Shown here: positions 22,502-30,334 of the stretch, in pieces
Position numbering within the stretch: position 1 is the stretch's first letter
Layout: each line of letters starts with the position of its first letter
Assembly (NCBI GenBank): GCA_031432545.1
Contig: JAVKGX010000008.1
Coordinates: 15,614-79,613, forward strand
Direction: 5' to 3'
Source: Armatimonadota bacterium
GTDB taxonomy: Bacteria; Sysuimicrobiota; Sysuimicrobiia; Sysuimicrobiales; Sysuimicrobiaceae
Length of the DNA stretch: 64,000 nucleotides
The notes under the pieces: generated by a model
Database searches by the model: none
Told to the model about the DNA's origin: nothing
The model's input: the letters and a program-made list of their open reading frames with translations, nothing else
Translations under genes and position numbers: made by a program

Positions 22502-22858
22502 ATGGGGACGGGTGCCAAGGCGCGCAAGCTGAACCGCGACACCGGGGAACGCCGGGCGCTGTTCCGCGACCTCGTGACGGCTCTGATCCGGCACGAGCGG
22601 ATTCGGACGACCGAGCCGAAGGCCAAGGAGGCGAAGAAGATCGCCGACAAGCTGATTGCCCGCGCGCGGGCGAACACCCTCCACGCCCGGCGCCAAGTTG
22701 CCCGGCTGATCCAGGACGAGGAGGCACTGCGAAAGCTGTTCGACACCGTGGCTCCGCGCTACGAGCCTAACCGTGGCGGGTATACGCGCGTGGTGAAGGA
22801 TCGCCCCCGGCGTGGAGACTCGGCGCCGATGGCCTATCTGGAGCTGGTCGAGAAGTAG
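22502..22858 (+). CDS. rplQ: 50S ribosomal protein L17
   Basis: 118-residue large-subunit protein with RKLNRDTGERRALFRDLVTA and RTTEPKAKEAKKIADKLI, ending MAYLELV. Last ribosomal gene of the operon; ecfA1 begins 6 nt after its stop. Confidence 0.97.
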   Translation: MGTGAKARKLNRDTGERRALFRDLVTALIRHERIRTTEPKAKEAKKIADKLIARARANTLHARRQVARLIQDEEALRKLFDTVAPRYEPNRGGYTRVVKDRPRRGDSAPMAYLELVEK

Positions 22859-22864
22859 GCTTCC

Positions 22865-23758
22865 GTGGATGCGCGCGTTCTGCGGCCGGACGCACAGCGG
22901 GTGGCGGACGGCGCAACGCCTCCTCTGATCGAGGTCCGCAACCTCACCCATGTCTACCACAAGGGCACCCCGCAGGAAGTCCGTGCGCTGCACGACGTGT
23001 CGTTGCGCATCGACAGGGGCGAGTTCGTGGCGATCGTCGGAGGCAACGGTTCCGGCAAGTCCACACTGGCCAAGCACCTCAACGCTCTCCTCCTCCCCAC
23101 CGAAGGCATCGTCCTCGTAGAGGGTCTGGACACGCGCGATCCGCAGTCGGTGTGGGAGATCCGGCGGCGCGTCGGAATGGTGTTCCAGAACCCCGACAAC
23201 CAGATCGTCGCGACGGTCGTCGAGGAGGACGTGGCCTTCGGCCCCGAGAACCTAGGGCTGCCCCCCGAGGAGATCGGCCGTCGCGTGGAGGAGGCGCTGC
23301 GCACGGTGGGCCTAGCGGATCTCCGGCGACGGGAACCGCACCTGCTGTCCGGCGGCCAGAAGCAGCGCGTCGCGATCGCTGGGATCCTGGCGATGCGGCC
23401 GGCGTGCATCGTCTTTGACGAGGCCACGACGATGCTGGATCCGGAGGGGCGCCGGGAGGTCTTGGAGACCGCCCACCGGCTGCGCAGCACCGAAGGCATC
23501 ACGATCCTGCACATCACGCACAACATGGAAGAGGCGGCCACCGCCGACCGCGTCGTCGTGCTCGCCGCAGGACAGGTCGTCTTGGACGGGCCGCCGGCCG
23601 AGGTGTTCGCCGACGCCGACCGCCTTCGCCGGTTGCGGTTGCGCGCCCCGGAGATGGCCGAGCTGGCGGGCTGTCTGGCGGCGCGGGGCGTCGCGCTGCG
23701 CTCTCGCCCGCTCGACGTGGACGGCCTGGCCCGCGAGATCCTCGGGGCGTGGAAATGA
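22865..23758 (+). CDS. ecfA1: ECF transporter ATPase A1
   Basis: ATP-binding subunit of an energy-coupling-factor vitamin/metal importer. 297 residues: Walker A GGNGSGKST, Q-loop region FQNPDNQ, signature LSGGQKQR, Walker B CIVFDEAT and the switch His in HITHNMEEA. The GTG start at 22865 is close behind rplQ. Its stop overlaps the ecfA2 start (ATGA). Confidence 0.95.
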   Translation: MDARVLRPDAQRVADGATPPLIEVRNLTHVYHKGTPQEVRALHDVSLRIDRGEFVAIVGGNGSGKSTLAKHLNALLLPTEGIVLVEGLDTRDPQSVWEIRRRVGMVFQNPDNQIVATVVEEDVAFGPENLGLPPEEIGRRVEEALRTVGLADLRRREPHLLSGGQKQRVAIAGILAMRPACIVFDEATTMLDPEGRREVLETAHRLRSTEGITILHITHNMEEAATADRVVVLAAGQVVLDGPPAEVFADADRLRRLRLRAPEMAELAGCLAARGVALRSRPLDVDGLAREILGAWK

Positions 23759-24750
23759 TTTCCTCGTTCGCCCGCAGGAAATCGGGGAGGGTCGGTGCGC
23801 TGGCGACGGAGACCTCGCCGGTTACGACACTCGCGGAGCCGCATGCACGCCCCCTGCTCGCGTGCGAGAACCTGAGTCATGTTTACTTCAGGGGGACGCC
23901 CCTGGAGTCCGTGGCCCTGCGGGACGTCACACTGGCGGTGCGGCGGGGCGAATTCGTCGGCCTCGTGGGGCCGACCGGATCGGGCAAGTCGACACTGGTC
24001 CAGCACTTCAACGGGTTGCTGCGGCCCACCGCCGGCCGGGTGCTCGTCGACGGAGCCGACATCCACGGGCCCGGCGTCAGCCTGCGGCAGGTCCGACGCA
24101 AGATCGGGTTGCTGTTCCAGTACCCGGAGCACCAGCTCTTCGAGGAGACGGTGGCCGACGACGTGGCCTTCGGTCCCCGCAACCTCGGCCTCGACCCGGA
24201 GGAAGTGGAACGGCGTGTCCGCGACTCCTTGCACCTGGTCGGCCTGGACCCGGACGCGTTCGGGAAGCGCTCGCCCTTCTCCCTCTCCGGAGGGGAGATG
24301 CGGCGCGTCGCGATCGCGGGGGTGCTGGCGATGCGGCCGGAGGTGCTGATCCTCGACGAGCCGACTGCGGGACTGGATCCCGTGGGCCGTGACGAGATCC
24401 TGGAGCGGATCGCGGCCTTCCGCGCGCGAGAGGCGACCACGGTGATTTTCGTCTCGCACAGCATGGACGACGTGGCAAGGTTGTGCGACCGCGTGGTCGT
24501 GCTGCACGGGGGTCGGGTGTTCCTGGACGCCCCGACCCGCACGGCGTTCTCCCAGGCGGAGCGCCTGCGGGAGATCGGCCTGGATGTACCGAGGGCCGCC
24601 GCCCTGTTGCTGCGGCTGCGCTCGGCCGGTCTGCCGGTCCGTGCCGACCGGCTCACGCTGGAGGAGGCGTGCGAAGAGATCGCCTCGGCGCTGCGGCGCG
24701 CTCCGGGCTCCGGCCGCCGACGGTCGACTGACGATGGAACTCCTGCGTAA
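23755..24750 (+). CDS. ecfA2: ECF transporter ATPase A2
   Basis: Partner ATPase of EcfA1. 331 residues with Walker A GPTGSGKST, Q-loop FQYPEHQLFEETV, signature LSGGEMRR and Walker B VLILDEPTAGLDP. The first 35 residues are an extra, unconserved extension. The start is set at ATG 23755, which overlaps the ecfA1 stop; a GTG two codons earlier is also open. The 3' end overlaps ecfT by 17 nt. Confidence 0.95.
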   Translation: MISSFARRKSGRVGALATETSPVTTLAEPHARPLLACENLSHVYFRGTPLESVALRDVTLAVRRGEFVGLVGPTGSGKSTLVQHFNGLLRPTAGRVLVDGADIHGPGVSLRQVRRKIGLLFQYPEHQLFEETVADDVAFGPRNLGLDPEEVERRVRDSLHLVGLDPDAFGKRSPFSLSGGEMRRVAIAGVLAMRPEVLILDEPTAGLDPVGRDEILERIAAFRAREATTVIFVSHSMDDVARLCDRVVVLHGGRVFLDAPTRTAFSQAERLREIGLDVPRAAALLLRLRSAGLPVRADRLTLEEACEEIASALRRAPGSGRRRSTDDGTPA

Positions 24751-25546
24751 CCTCACGATCGGTCAGTACGTCCCGCGCCCGTCGGCGGTACACCGACTTG
24801 ACCCGCGCACCAAGATCCTCGCCACCACCGCCGTCATGGTCGTCGTGTTCGCCGTCCGGGACTTCGCCGGCTTCGGGGTCTTCGCCGTGCTGCTGGTGGC
24901 GTTGATCGCTGTCTCTCGGATCCCACCGGCGTTCGTCGTGCGCGGACTGCGTCCGATCTGGTTCCTGTTGCTACTGACGCTGGTCCTGCAGATCTTCTTC
25001 GGTGGGCAGTCGGGCGGCACGGTGCTGGCGCGGTGGGGACCGTTTGTCGCCACCCACGAGGGGTTGATGCAGGGGCTGTTCGTGACCGCACGGCTGGTGC
25101 TGCTCGTCGTCGCGACGTCGATGCTGACCTTCACGACCTCGCCGGTCGAACTGGCCGACGGTATGGAGCGGCTGCTCAACCCGTTTCGGCGGATCGGGGT
25201 GCCGGCGCACGAGCTGGCGATGATGACGACGATCGCCCTGCGGTTCATCCCCACGCTCGTGGAGGAGACCGAGAAGATCATGAAGGCGCAGATGGCGCGC
25301 GGCGCCGAACTCGACACCGGCGGTCCGTTCAGGCGCGCGCGGGCTCTGATTCCGATCCTGGTGCCCCTCTTCGTCAGTGCCTTTCGGCGTGCGGACGAGC
25401 TCGCACTGGCGATGGAGGCCCGATGCTACCGTGGGGGCGAGGGCCGGACGCGGATGAAACAACTACGCTATCGACCGGCGGATCTGGCTGCCGGATTCGT
25501 CGTGCTGCTGGCGAGCGTCGCCGTGCTCCTGCCCGGCCGCGTGTAG
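24734..25546 (+). CDS. ecfT: ECF transporter transmembrane subunit T
   Basis: Scaffold membrane subunit that couples the ATPases to substrate-binding S components. 270 residues with several hydrophobic segments and two Ala-Arg-containing coupling motifs, MARGAEL and MEARCYRGG. It starts inside ecfA2 at ATG 24734. No S-component gene is adjacent, so this is the shared group II type, with S subunits presumably encoded elsewhere. Confidence 0.94.
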   Translation: MELLRNLTIGQYVPRPSAVHRLDPRTKILATTAVMVVVFAVRDFAGFGVFAVLLVALIAVSRIPPAFVVRGLRPIWFLLLLTLVLQIFFGGQSGGTVLARWGPFVATHEGLMQGLFVTARLVLLVVATSMLTFTTSPVELADGMERLLNPFRRIGVPAHELAMMTTIALRFIPTLVEETEKIMKAQMARGAELDTGGPFRRARALIPILVPLFVSAFRRADELALAMEARCYRGGEGRTRMKQLRYRPADLAAGFVVLLASVAVLLPGRV

Positions 25547-25631
25547 GGGAGATCAGGGGGCTGAGGTTGGGAACGACCGGTGGGCGTGACCTCCCGGGTT
25601 GCCGGGACGGGGGCGCTGCGGCCTGTGTCCG

Positions 25632-26393
25632 ATGCGAACGATCCGGCTCACCGTAGCCTACGACGGCACAGACTACGCGGGCTGGCAGCTGCAGCCGCGC
25701 CGCCCGTCGATCCAAGGCGAACTGGAGAGGGCGGTCCGGGCGGTTACCGGATCCCATGCCCGGGTGATCGGGGCCGGCCGCACGGACGCGGGGGTGCACG
25801 CGATCGGCCAGGTGGCCCACTTCCTCACTTCCTCCGACCTGCCGGGTGCCAGCTTCGTGGCGGCCTTGAATCACTTCCTGCCGCCGCAGATCGCTGTCCG
25901 TGCGGCCGCAGACGCCGCAGATGGATTCCACGCGCGCCGGGATGCCGTCGCACGCTGCTACCGATACCTGGTCTGGAACCGGCCGGGCCGCAATCCGCTC
26001 TTGCGCGACCGTGCATTGTTCTGGGATGGGGATCTGGACTTCGACCGCATGCGCGCGGCCGCCCGGCACATGATGGGGCAACACGACTTCGCGGCGCTGC
26101 ATGCGACTGGCAGCCGGCCGCACTCGACGGTATGTGAGGTGCGCCGCATCGAGCTGCGGCGGCAGGGCTCTCTGGTCATAGTCGACGTCGAGGCGGACCG
26201 CTTCCTGCGGCACATGGTCCGCATCATGGTGGGGACATTGCTGGAAGTCGGCAGCGGGAAGCGGCCACCCGACAGCATCCCCGACCTGCTGGGATCGGGC
26301 GACAGCCAGCGCGCGGGACCGGTCGTCGCCGCCTGTGGGTTGTACCTGATGCGGGTCGCCTATCCAGAGGACCGGCGTCCGCCCCACGGGTGA
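25632..26393 (+). CDS. truA: tRNA pseudouridine(38-40) synthase
   Basis: Isomerises uridines 38-40 in the anticodon arm. 253 residues with YDGTDYAGWQ, the catalytic Asp in GAGRTDAGVHA, and FLRHMVRIMVGTLLEVG near the end. ATG at 25632 gives the family N-terminus. It follows ecfT after 85 nt, the standard Bacillota arrangement, and probably closes the operon. Confidence 0.96.
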   Translation: MRTIRLTVAYDGTDYAGWQLQPRRPSIQGELERAVRAVTGSHARVIGAGRTDAGVHAIGQVAHFLTSSDLPGASFVAALNHFLPPQIAVRAAADAADGFHARRDAVARCYRYLVWNRPGRNPLLRDRALFWDGDLDFDRMRAAARHMMGQHDFAALHATGSRPHSTVCEVRRIELRRQGSLVIVDVEADRFLRHMVRIMVGTLLEVGSGKRPPDSIPDLLGSGDSQRAGPVVAACGLYLMRVAYPEDRRPPHG

Positions 26394-26449
26394 GGTCTGC
26401 TGGTGGGTGGACGTCCTCGCGGCAGACTGTCCGTTGTCCCCGTGGGGCT

Positions 26450-26455
26450 TATAAT
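26450..26455 (+). promoter_or_regulatory. -10 element of the tRNA promoter
   Basis: A perfect TATAAT ends 8 nt before the first base of the tRNA. The -35 position at 17 nt (26427-26432) reads CTGTCC, a weak match. The spacing would start transcription almost at the mature 5' end. Confidence 0.6.
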
Positions 26456-26463
26456 GGCCGTTG

Positions 26464-26538
26464 GGGCCCGTAGCTCAAGGGTAGAGCGCCCGGCTCATAA
26501 CCGGTGGGTTCCTGGTTCGAGCCCAGGCGGGCCCACCA
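26464..26538 (+). tRNA. tRNA with CAU anticodon (elongator Met, or Ile2)
   Basis: A complete cloverleaf of 75 nt including an encoded CCA. Acceptor GGGCCCG pairs with CGGGCCC; D stem GCTC/GAGC with a short loop; anticodon loop CTCATAA; T arm CCTGG-TTCGAGC-CCAGG. G1-C72 is paired and the anticodon stem lacks the three G-C pairs of an initiator, so it is not tRNA-fMet. Elongator Met and lysidine-modified Ile2 cannot be separated by eye. The outermost anticodon-stem pair is a C-T mismatch. Confidence 0.92.
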
Positions 26539-26940
26539 ACGTCTCGTGCCGACACTCGTTGTTGCTCACACGCGGCCGACCGAGGCGGCACGGCGGCTGG
26601 CCTCGGGGTGTGGCCCGTCGTAGATGCAGTACGTCTTTCGCTTGTCCTCAGTGACGTATAGGAGTGCACCCACGTGACCCCGAGATCCGCGTTGCTGCCC
26701 ACAACCGTCAGGCAGGTCGCAGCCCCTTCGTCGGTTGCCGGGGTGTGCAACCTGTCGCGGAATGTGCTCTCCACCGGGTATCTCGGCATCCGTCTCCCTC
26801 CTCGTTGTCGTCGACCGGTCGCGCAAGCGATGAAGCCGGCTTCATCGGGTCTCTTTTCGGGGACAATCCCCAAGTTGCGAGCCGCGCACACCCCTGGTTT
26901 GCCGGCGAACTCGCCTACTGGCGCTGGGCTGGCGGCGAGC
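26539..26940 (+). other. gene-poor stretch after the tRNA
   Basis: No convincing gene on either strand. Open frames here have no family features, and one antisense frame simply reads through the tRNA. A strong palindrome followed by T residues and a second small hairpin lies at 26828-26871 and is listed separately. The stretch runs directly into a helix-turn-helix remnant, so it is probably decayed sequence. Confidence 0.5.
26828..26871 (+). terminator. palindrome with T-run, candidate intrinsic terminator
   Basis: CGATGAAG-CCGG-CTTCATCG (26828-26847) is a perfect 20-bp palindrome that folds into an 8-bp stem with a CCGG loop. It is followed after a few bases by TCTTTT (26852-26857), then by a second hairpin GGGG-ACAAT-CCCC (26859-26871). 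It could end transcription from the tRNA or be an old element end or operator. Confidence 0.45.
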
Positions 26941-27063
26941 GCTTACGCGGAGATCGCGCGCCGGCTGCACCTGTCGCTCAAGACCGTCGAACACCACGTG
27001 TCGTCGGTGCTGTCGAAACTGGGCGTCCGCAGCCGTGCCGAAGCGGTCCGCGAGGGCGACCCG
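26941..27063 (+). pseudogene. LuxR/GerE-type helix-turn-helix remnant
   Basis: About 41 codons read AYAEIARRLHLSLKTVEHHV and continue SSVLSKLGVRSRAEAV, an excellent match to the last three helices of a LuxR-family DNA-binding domain. The first helix (the LTxRExEVL part) and all of the receiver or regulatory domain are missing; the upstream frame is open but is Arg/Pro/Ser-rich and unrelated. The downstream tail also lacks features. I read it as the 3' end of a deleted response-regulator gene. A small solo HTH protein using the open frame from 26674 is a less likely alternative. Confidence 0.6.
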
Positions 27064-27187
27064 CCGCGGGCTGGTGGGCGGATGATCCGTGGGATCGCTC
27101 CCGGGCGGTCGGATGCGCGCCGCGGACCGGTGCGCCCTGTTCTCGGTGGGCACCCATCCCCGACCCTGACCCTGTAGACTAGTCTGC

Positions 27188-27997
27188 GTGGCCCTCGACG
27201 CCGGCAAGGGTGCCCTGCCTCCGGAGCGGAAGCGGGCGTACGTGCGCGAGATGTTCAGCGAGATCGCGCGGCACTACGACCTGCTCAACAACCTCCTGAG
27301 CTTCGGTCTGCACAGGCGGTGGAAGCGCCACGCGGCGCGCCTCGCGCGGTTGGTGCCCGGCGGGCGGGCGCTGGACGTCTGCTGCGGCACCGGCGACCTG
27401 GCAGTCCTGCTCCACGAGCGGATCGGTGCGGAGGGGAGGGCGGTGGGCATCGACTTCGCCGCACCGATGGTCCAGATCGCGCGGCAACGGTCGGGCGGCC
27501 GGGGCCGGATCTGGTTCGTACAGGGCGACGCGGAGTCGCTGCCGCTTCCCGACGCCGCCTTCGATGCGGTCACCGTCGGCTTCGGCGTCCGCAACGTCGC
27601 CCGGCTCGACGTGGCGCTGCGCGAACTGCACCGGGTGCTGCGGCCGGGGGGCCGCGCGGTGATCCTGGAGTTCAGCCGCCCTCGGAATGCGCTCTTCCGG
27701 GCACTGTACGATTTCTACTCGTACACCGCGATCCCGTGGGTCGGGCGCCGGCTGTCCCACCACCCCGACGCCTACCTCTACCTGCCGACGTCCATCCGGC
27801 ACTGGCCCAACCAGGAGGCGTTCGCGCGCATCCTCGCGGCCGTGGGATTCACCCACGTGCGGTATGAGAACCTCCTGTGGGGGGCTGTGGCCGTACACGT
27901 CGGCGAGAAGGGCACCGTCCCCGGGGAAGTCCAGGAAACGAAAGCGCACCCCGAGAACAAAACCCAAGGCCGCTTGGCGGATCGAGGTGTACCGTGA
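27188..27997 (+). CDS. menG: demethylmenaquinone methyltransferase (UbiE/MenG family)
   Basis: SAM-dependent C-methylation in quinone synthesis, most likely the last step to menaquinone in this lineage. 269 residues, with [20 protein letters not shown], the SAM motif [21 protein letters not shown], and FSRPRN...FYDFYSY-like [18 protein letters not shown] start at 27188 gives the family N-terminus. About 25 extra C-terminal residues are unconserved. Its stop overlaps the next gene (GTGA). Confidence 0.93.
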   Translation: MALDAGKGALPPERKRAYVREMFSEIARHYDLLNNLLSFGLHRRWKRHAARLARLVPGGRALDVCCGTGDLAVLLHERIGAEGRAVGIDFAAPMVQIARQRSGGRGRIWFVQGDAESLPLPDAAFDAVTVGFGVRNVARLDVALRELHRVLRPGGRAVILEFSRPRNALFRALYDFYSYTAIPWVGRRLSHHPDAYLYLPTSIRHWPNQEAFARILAAVGFTHVRYENLLWGAVAVHVGEKGTVPGEVQETKAHPENKTQGRLADRGVP

Positions 27998-28266
27998 ATG
28001 AGTCGGAGAAAACCGGCGTCTACAAGCTCGGCGAAGAACAGCCCGGGGTCTTCGAGATCCTGCTGGAAGTCTACCGAGCACTCCAGGAGCGGGGCTACAG
28101 CCCCAAGGATCAGATCGTCGGCTACCTGATCTCCGGAGACCCGACCTACATCACCAGCCACCGCGGCGCGCGGTCGCTGATCCGCAAGGTGGAACGCGAC
28201 CGCATCCTCGAAGAACTCGTGCGATACTACCTCGACAGCCGGCTGCGGCCGGCGGTGGAGCCCTGA
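27994..28266 (+). CDS. ireB: IreB/ReoM-family regulatory phosphoprotein (DUF965)
   Basis: 90 residues with the family core [20 protein letters not shown] followed by [16 protein letters not shown]. In Enterococcus IreB is a substrate of the Ser/Thr kinase IreK; in Listeria the homologue ReoM controls ClpCP degradation of MurA and is phosphorylated on Thr7. Here Thr is also residue 7 (VNESEKT) when the GTG at 27994 is used, and that start overlaps the menG stop. The following gene, 2 nt downstream, is a MurA homologue, which makes the functional link unusually direct. A role in controlling the downstream enzyme is inference. Confidence 0.9.
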   Translation: MNESEKTGVYKLGEEQPGVFEILLEVYRALQERGYSPKDQIVGYLISGDPTYITSHRGARSLIRKVERDRILEELVRYYLDSRLRPAVEP

Positions 28267-28268
28267 CC

Positions 28269-29552
28269 GTGGACCGGCTGGTGGTGCGCGGAAGCCGCCC
28301 CCTCCACGGAGCGGTGAAGGTCGCGGGCGCGGTCAACACGGTGCTGCCGATCATGGCGGCCGCAGCCCTCGCGCCGGATCTGTCGGTGATCGAGAACGTA
28401 CCGCGCTGTCTGGACGTGGAGGTGATGTCCGACATCCTGCGGGCGCTGGGCTGCCGCATCGAGCTGACGCCGGGCGGGCGTCTGGCCGTAGACGCGCGGA
28501 ACCTGCAGGGGGTCACCGCTCCTGCCGAACTCTGCGGCCGGATCCGCGGATCCTACTACGCCGCGGGGATCCTGCTCGCCCGTGCCCGCCGGTTCGAGGT
28601 CGGACTCCCGGGCGGCGACTCCATCGGGGGACGTCCGGTCGACTTCCACATCAAGGGCTTCCAGTCCCTGGGGGCCGCGGTCCAGACCGAGCACGGATAC
28701 ATGCTCGGCCACGCCCCCCAGCTGCAGGGTACCGAGTTCTTCGTCCCGCGCAAGAGCGTGGGCACCACGATCAACATGATGTTGGCGGCGTCGTTGGCCC
28801 ACGGCACCACGGTGCTGCAGAACGCTGCACTCGAACCCGAAGTCACCGACACGGCGGTGTTCTTGAACCTGATGGGAGCCCGCGTGCGGGGAGCCGGCAC
28901 GCCGACGATCACGGTCGAGGGCGTGCGGGGGTTGCGCGGCGCCCGATACACGGTCATCCCCGACCGGATCGAGGCCGGGACCTATCTGATCGCCGGAGCC
29001 GCGACCGGGGGGGACGTCGAGGTGGACGGGTTGATCCCCGAGCACGTCACGGCACTGTTGAGCAAACTGAGCGAAGCCGGCTGCGAGGTCGAAGCCAACA
29101 CCGACAGCGTCCGGGTCCGGGCTCCCCGGCGACTGCGGGCGGTCGATATCGACACGGCTCCGTTTCCCGGGTTCGCCACCGACCTCCACCCGCCGTTCGT
29201 TGCGATGCTGACGACCGCCGAGGGTGAGGCCGTCATCCGGGAGACGATCTACGACGGCCGGATGGGTTACGCCTACGAACTCCAGAAGATGGGGGCCGAC
29301 ATCCGGGTCGAGGGGAACACCGCCTACCTGCGCGGCGTCGACAGGCTCTCCGGGGCGCCCTTGCAGGCACTGGACATCCGGGCGGGGGCGGCGGTAGTGA
29401 TCGCGGGGCTGGTCGCCGAGGGCACGACCGAGATCACTGGGCTCGAGCACATCGACCGGAAGTACGAGGGGCTGGAGGACAAACTGCGGGCCCTCGGCGC
29501 GGACGTCCGCCGGGTGTCTCCTTCCGAGGCTGAGCCCGTGGCCGTCGGCTGA
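28269..29552 (+). CDS. MurA-family enolpyruvyl transferase with altered active site
   Basis: 427 residues, full MurA length and fold signatures: NxVLPIMAAA near the start, LPGGDSIGGRPVDFHIKGF, PEVTDTAVFLNLMGA, IPDRIEAGTY, and DIRAGAAVVIAGLVAEG. MurA adds enolpyruvate from PEP to UDP-GlcNAc, the first peptidoglycan step. Two key residues differ. The near-invariant Lys22 of GAKN is Val22 (GAVN), and the PEP-binding Cys of GGCAIG is Asp117. Cys-to-Asp is known in fosfomycin-resistant MurA enzymes; loss of Lys22 is not expected in an active enzyme. It may be a divergent paralogue with another reaction or a regulatory role. GTG start at 28269. Confidence 0.88.
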   Translation: MDRLVVRGSRPLHGAVKVAGAVNTVLPIMAAAALAPDLSVIENVPRCLDVEVMSDILRALGCRIELTPGGRLAVDARNLQGVTAPAELCGRIRGSYYAAGILLARARRFEVGLPGGDSIGGRPVDFHIKGFQSLGAAVQTEHGYMLGHAPQLQGTEFFVPRKSVGTTINMMLAASLAHGTTVLQNAALEPEVTDTAVFLNLMGARVRGAGTPTITVEGVRGLRGARYTVIPDRIEAGTYLIAGAATGGDVEVDGLIPEHVTALLSKLSEAGCEVEANTDSVRVRAPRRLRAVDIDTAPFPGFATDLHPPFVAMLTTAEGEAVIRETIYDGRMGYAYELQKMGADIRVEGNTAYLRGVDRLSGAPLQALDIRAGAAVVIAGLVAEGTTEITGLEHIDRKYEGLEDKLRALGADVRRVSPSEAEPVAVG

Positions 29553-29558
29553 CCCCCG

Positions 29559-29632
29559 GTGCCAGGCACGCGGGCGGGGGAAGGATGGGGGCGGCGGCGG
29601 GCCGGTCCGGCGGCCGTCCCGGTGCCAGGCAC
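29559..29632. repeat. two solo REP-like elements GTGCCAGGCAC
   Basis: Exact copies of the 11-bp interrupted palindrome GTGCC-A-GGCAC at 29559-29569 and 29622-29632, separated by GC-rich sequence in the gap between the MurA-like gene and nuoB. The same element is clustered around the RAYT transposase gene near 49.4 kb. Confidence 0.8.
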
Positions 29633-29643
29633 TCGGCGTCGAC

Positions 29644-29673
29644 TTGAGCCGGTTTGAGCGTCTGTGAGAGAAT
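29644..29673 (+). promoter_or_regulatory. possible promoter of the nuo genes
   Basis: TTGAGC (29644-29649) and GAGAAT (29668-29673), each 4 of 6 to consensus, are spaced 18 nt apart about 70 nt before nuoB. The match is modest, but the position after the REP-like elements and before a new operon is sensible. Confidence 0.35.
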
Positions 29674-29744
29674 CACCGTGGCAGGATCCCGCGTGAAGCG
29701 GGCGGTCCGGCGACTTCCCGGAACCTTCAATCCAGGAGCGTGGC

Positions 29745-30329
29745 GTGTCTTCGGGCGGTCCTGAAGTCACACAGGTAGCGCACGTCCCGGTGGAGGGCAC
29801 CAAGATCGCTCCCATCGAACAGGTGGCGGACGTCATCCAGAAGTTCCCCGGCGGTGAGATCCTGCTGACCACGATCGAGAACGTTCTGAACTGGGCGCGT
29901 GCGGCGTCGCTTTGGCCACTGACGTTCGGGCTGGCATGCTGCGCGATGGAGATGATGCAGGCGATGGGCACCCGGTTCGACCTGGACCGGATGGGGGTCA
30001 TCCCGCGGGCGACGCCGCGTCAGGCGGATCTCATCATCGTCGCCGGGCGCTGCACAATCAAGATGGCGCCGGTCGTGCGTCGGCTGTGGGAGCAGATGCC
30101 TGAGCCCAAGTACGTGATCAGCATGGGCAGCTGCGCGACCTGCGGAGGGCCTTTCTATTACGACAACTACTCCATCGTGAAGGGCATCGACACGGTGATC
30201 CCAGTAGACGTCTACGTGCCCGGGTGTCCACCTCGGCCCGAGGCGCTCATCGAGGGCGTGCTGAAACTGCAAGAAAAGATCCGCAAGGAACGCCGCCTCC
30301 TCCGCCGCACGGTGGCGTCCGGCGCATAG
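29745..30329 (+). CDS. nuoB: NADH-quinone oxidoreductase subunit B
   Basis: Carries the N2 [4Fe-4S] cluster, which reduces the quinone. 194 residues with ligand motifs [17 protein letters not shown] and [12 protein letters not shown] at 29745 follows AGGAG. The N-terminal 30 residues are longer than usual and variable. First gene of a four-gene peripheral-arm set; nuoD follows 5 nt after its stop. Confidence 0.96.
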   Translation: MSSGGPEVTQVAHVPVEGTKIAPIEQVADVIQKFPGGEILLTTIENVLNWARAASLWPLTFGLACCAMEMMQAMGTRFDLDRMGVIPRATPRQADLIIVAGRCTIKMAPVVRRLWEQMPEPKYVISMGSCATCGGPFYYDNYSIVKGIDTVIPVDVYVPGCPPRPEALIEGVLKLQEKIRKERRLLRRTVASGA

Positions 30330-30334
30330 GCGCG

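Noticed and set aside
22954-24756. 600-residue antisense open frame over ecfA1/ecfA2
   Set aside because: Same reason: GC-driven mirror frame of two clear ATPase genes.
26475-26891. 138-residue open frame on the minus strand through the tRNA
   Set aside because: Its C-terminus GPAWARTRNPPVMSRALYP is the familiar artefact from translating the complement of a tRNA gene.
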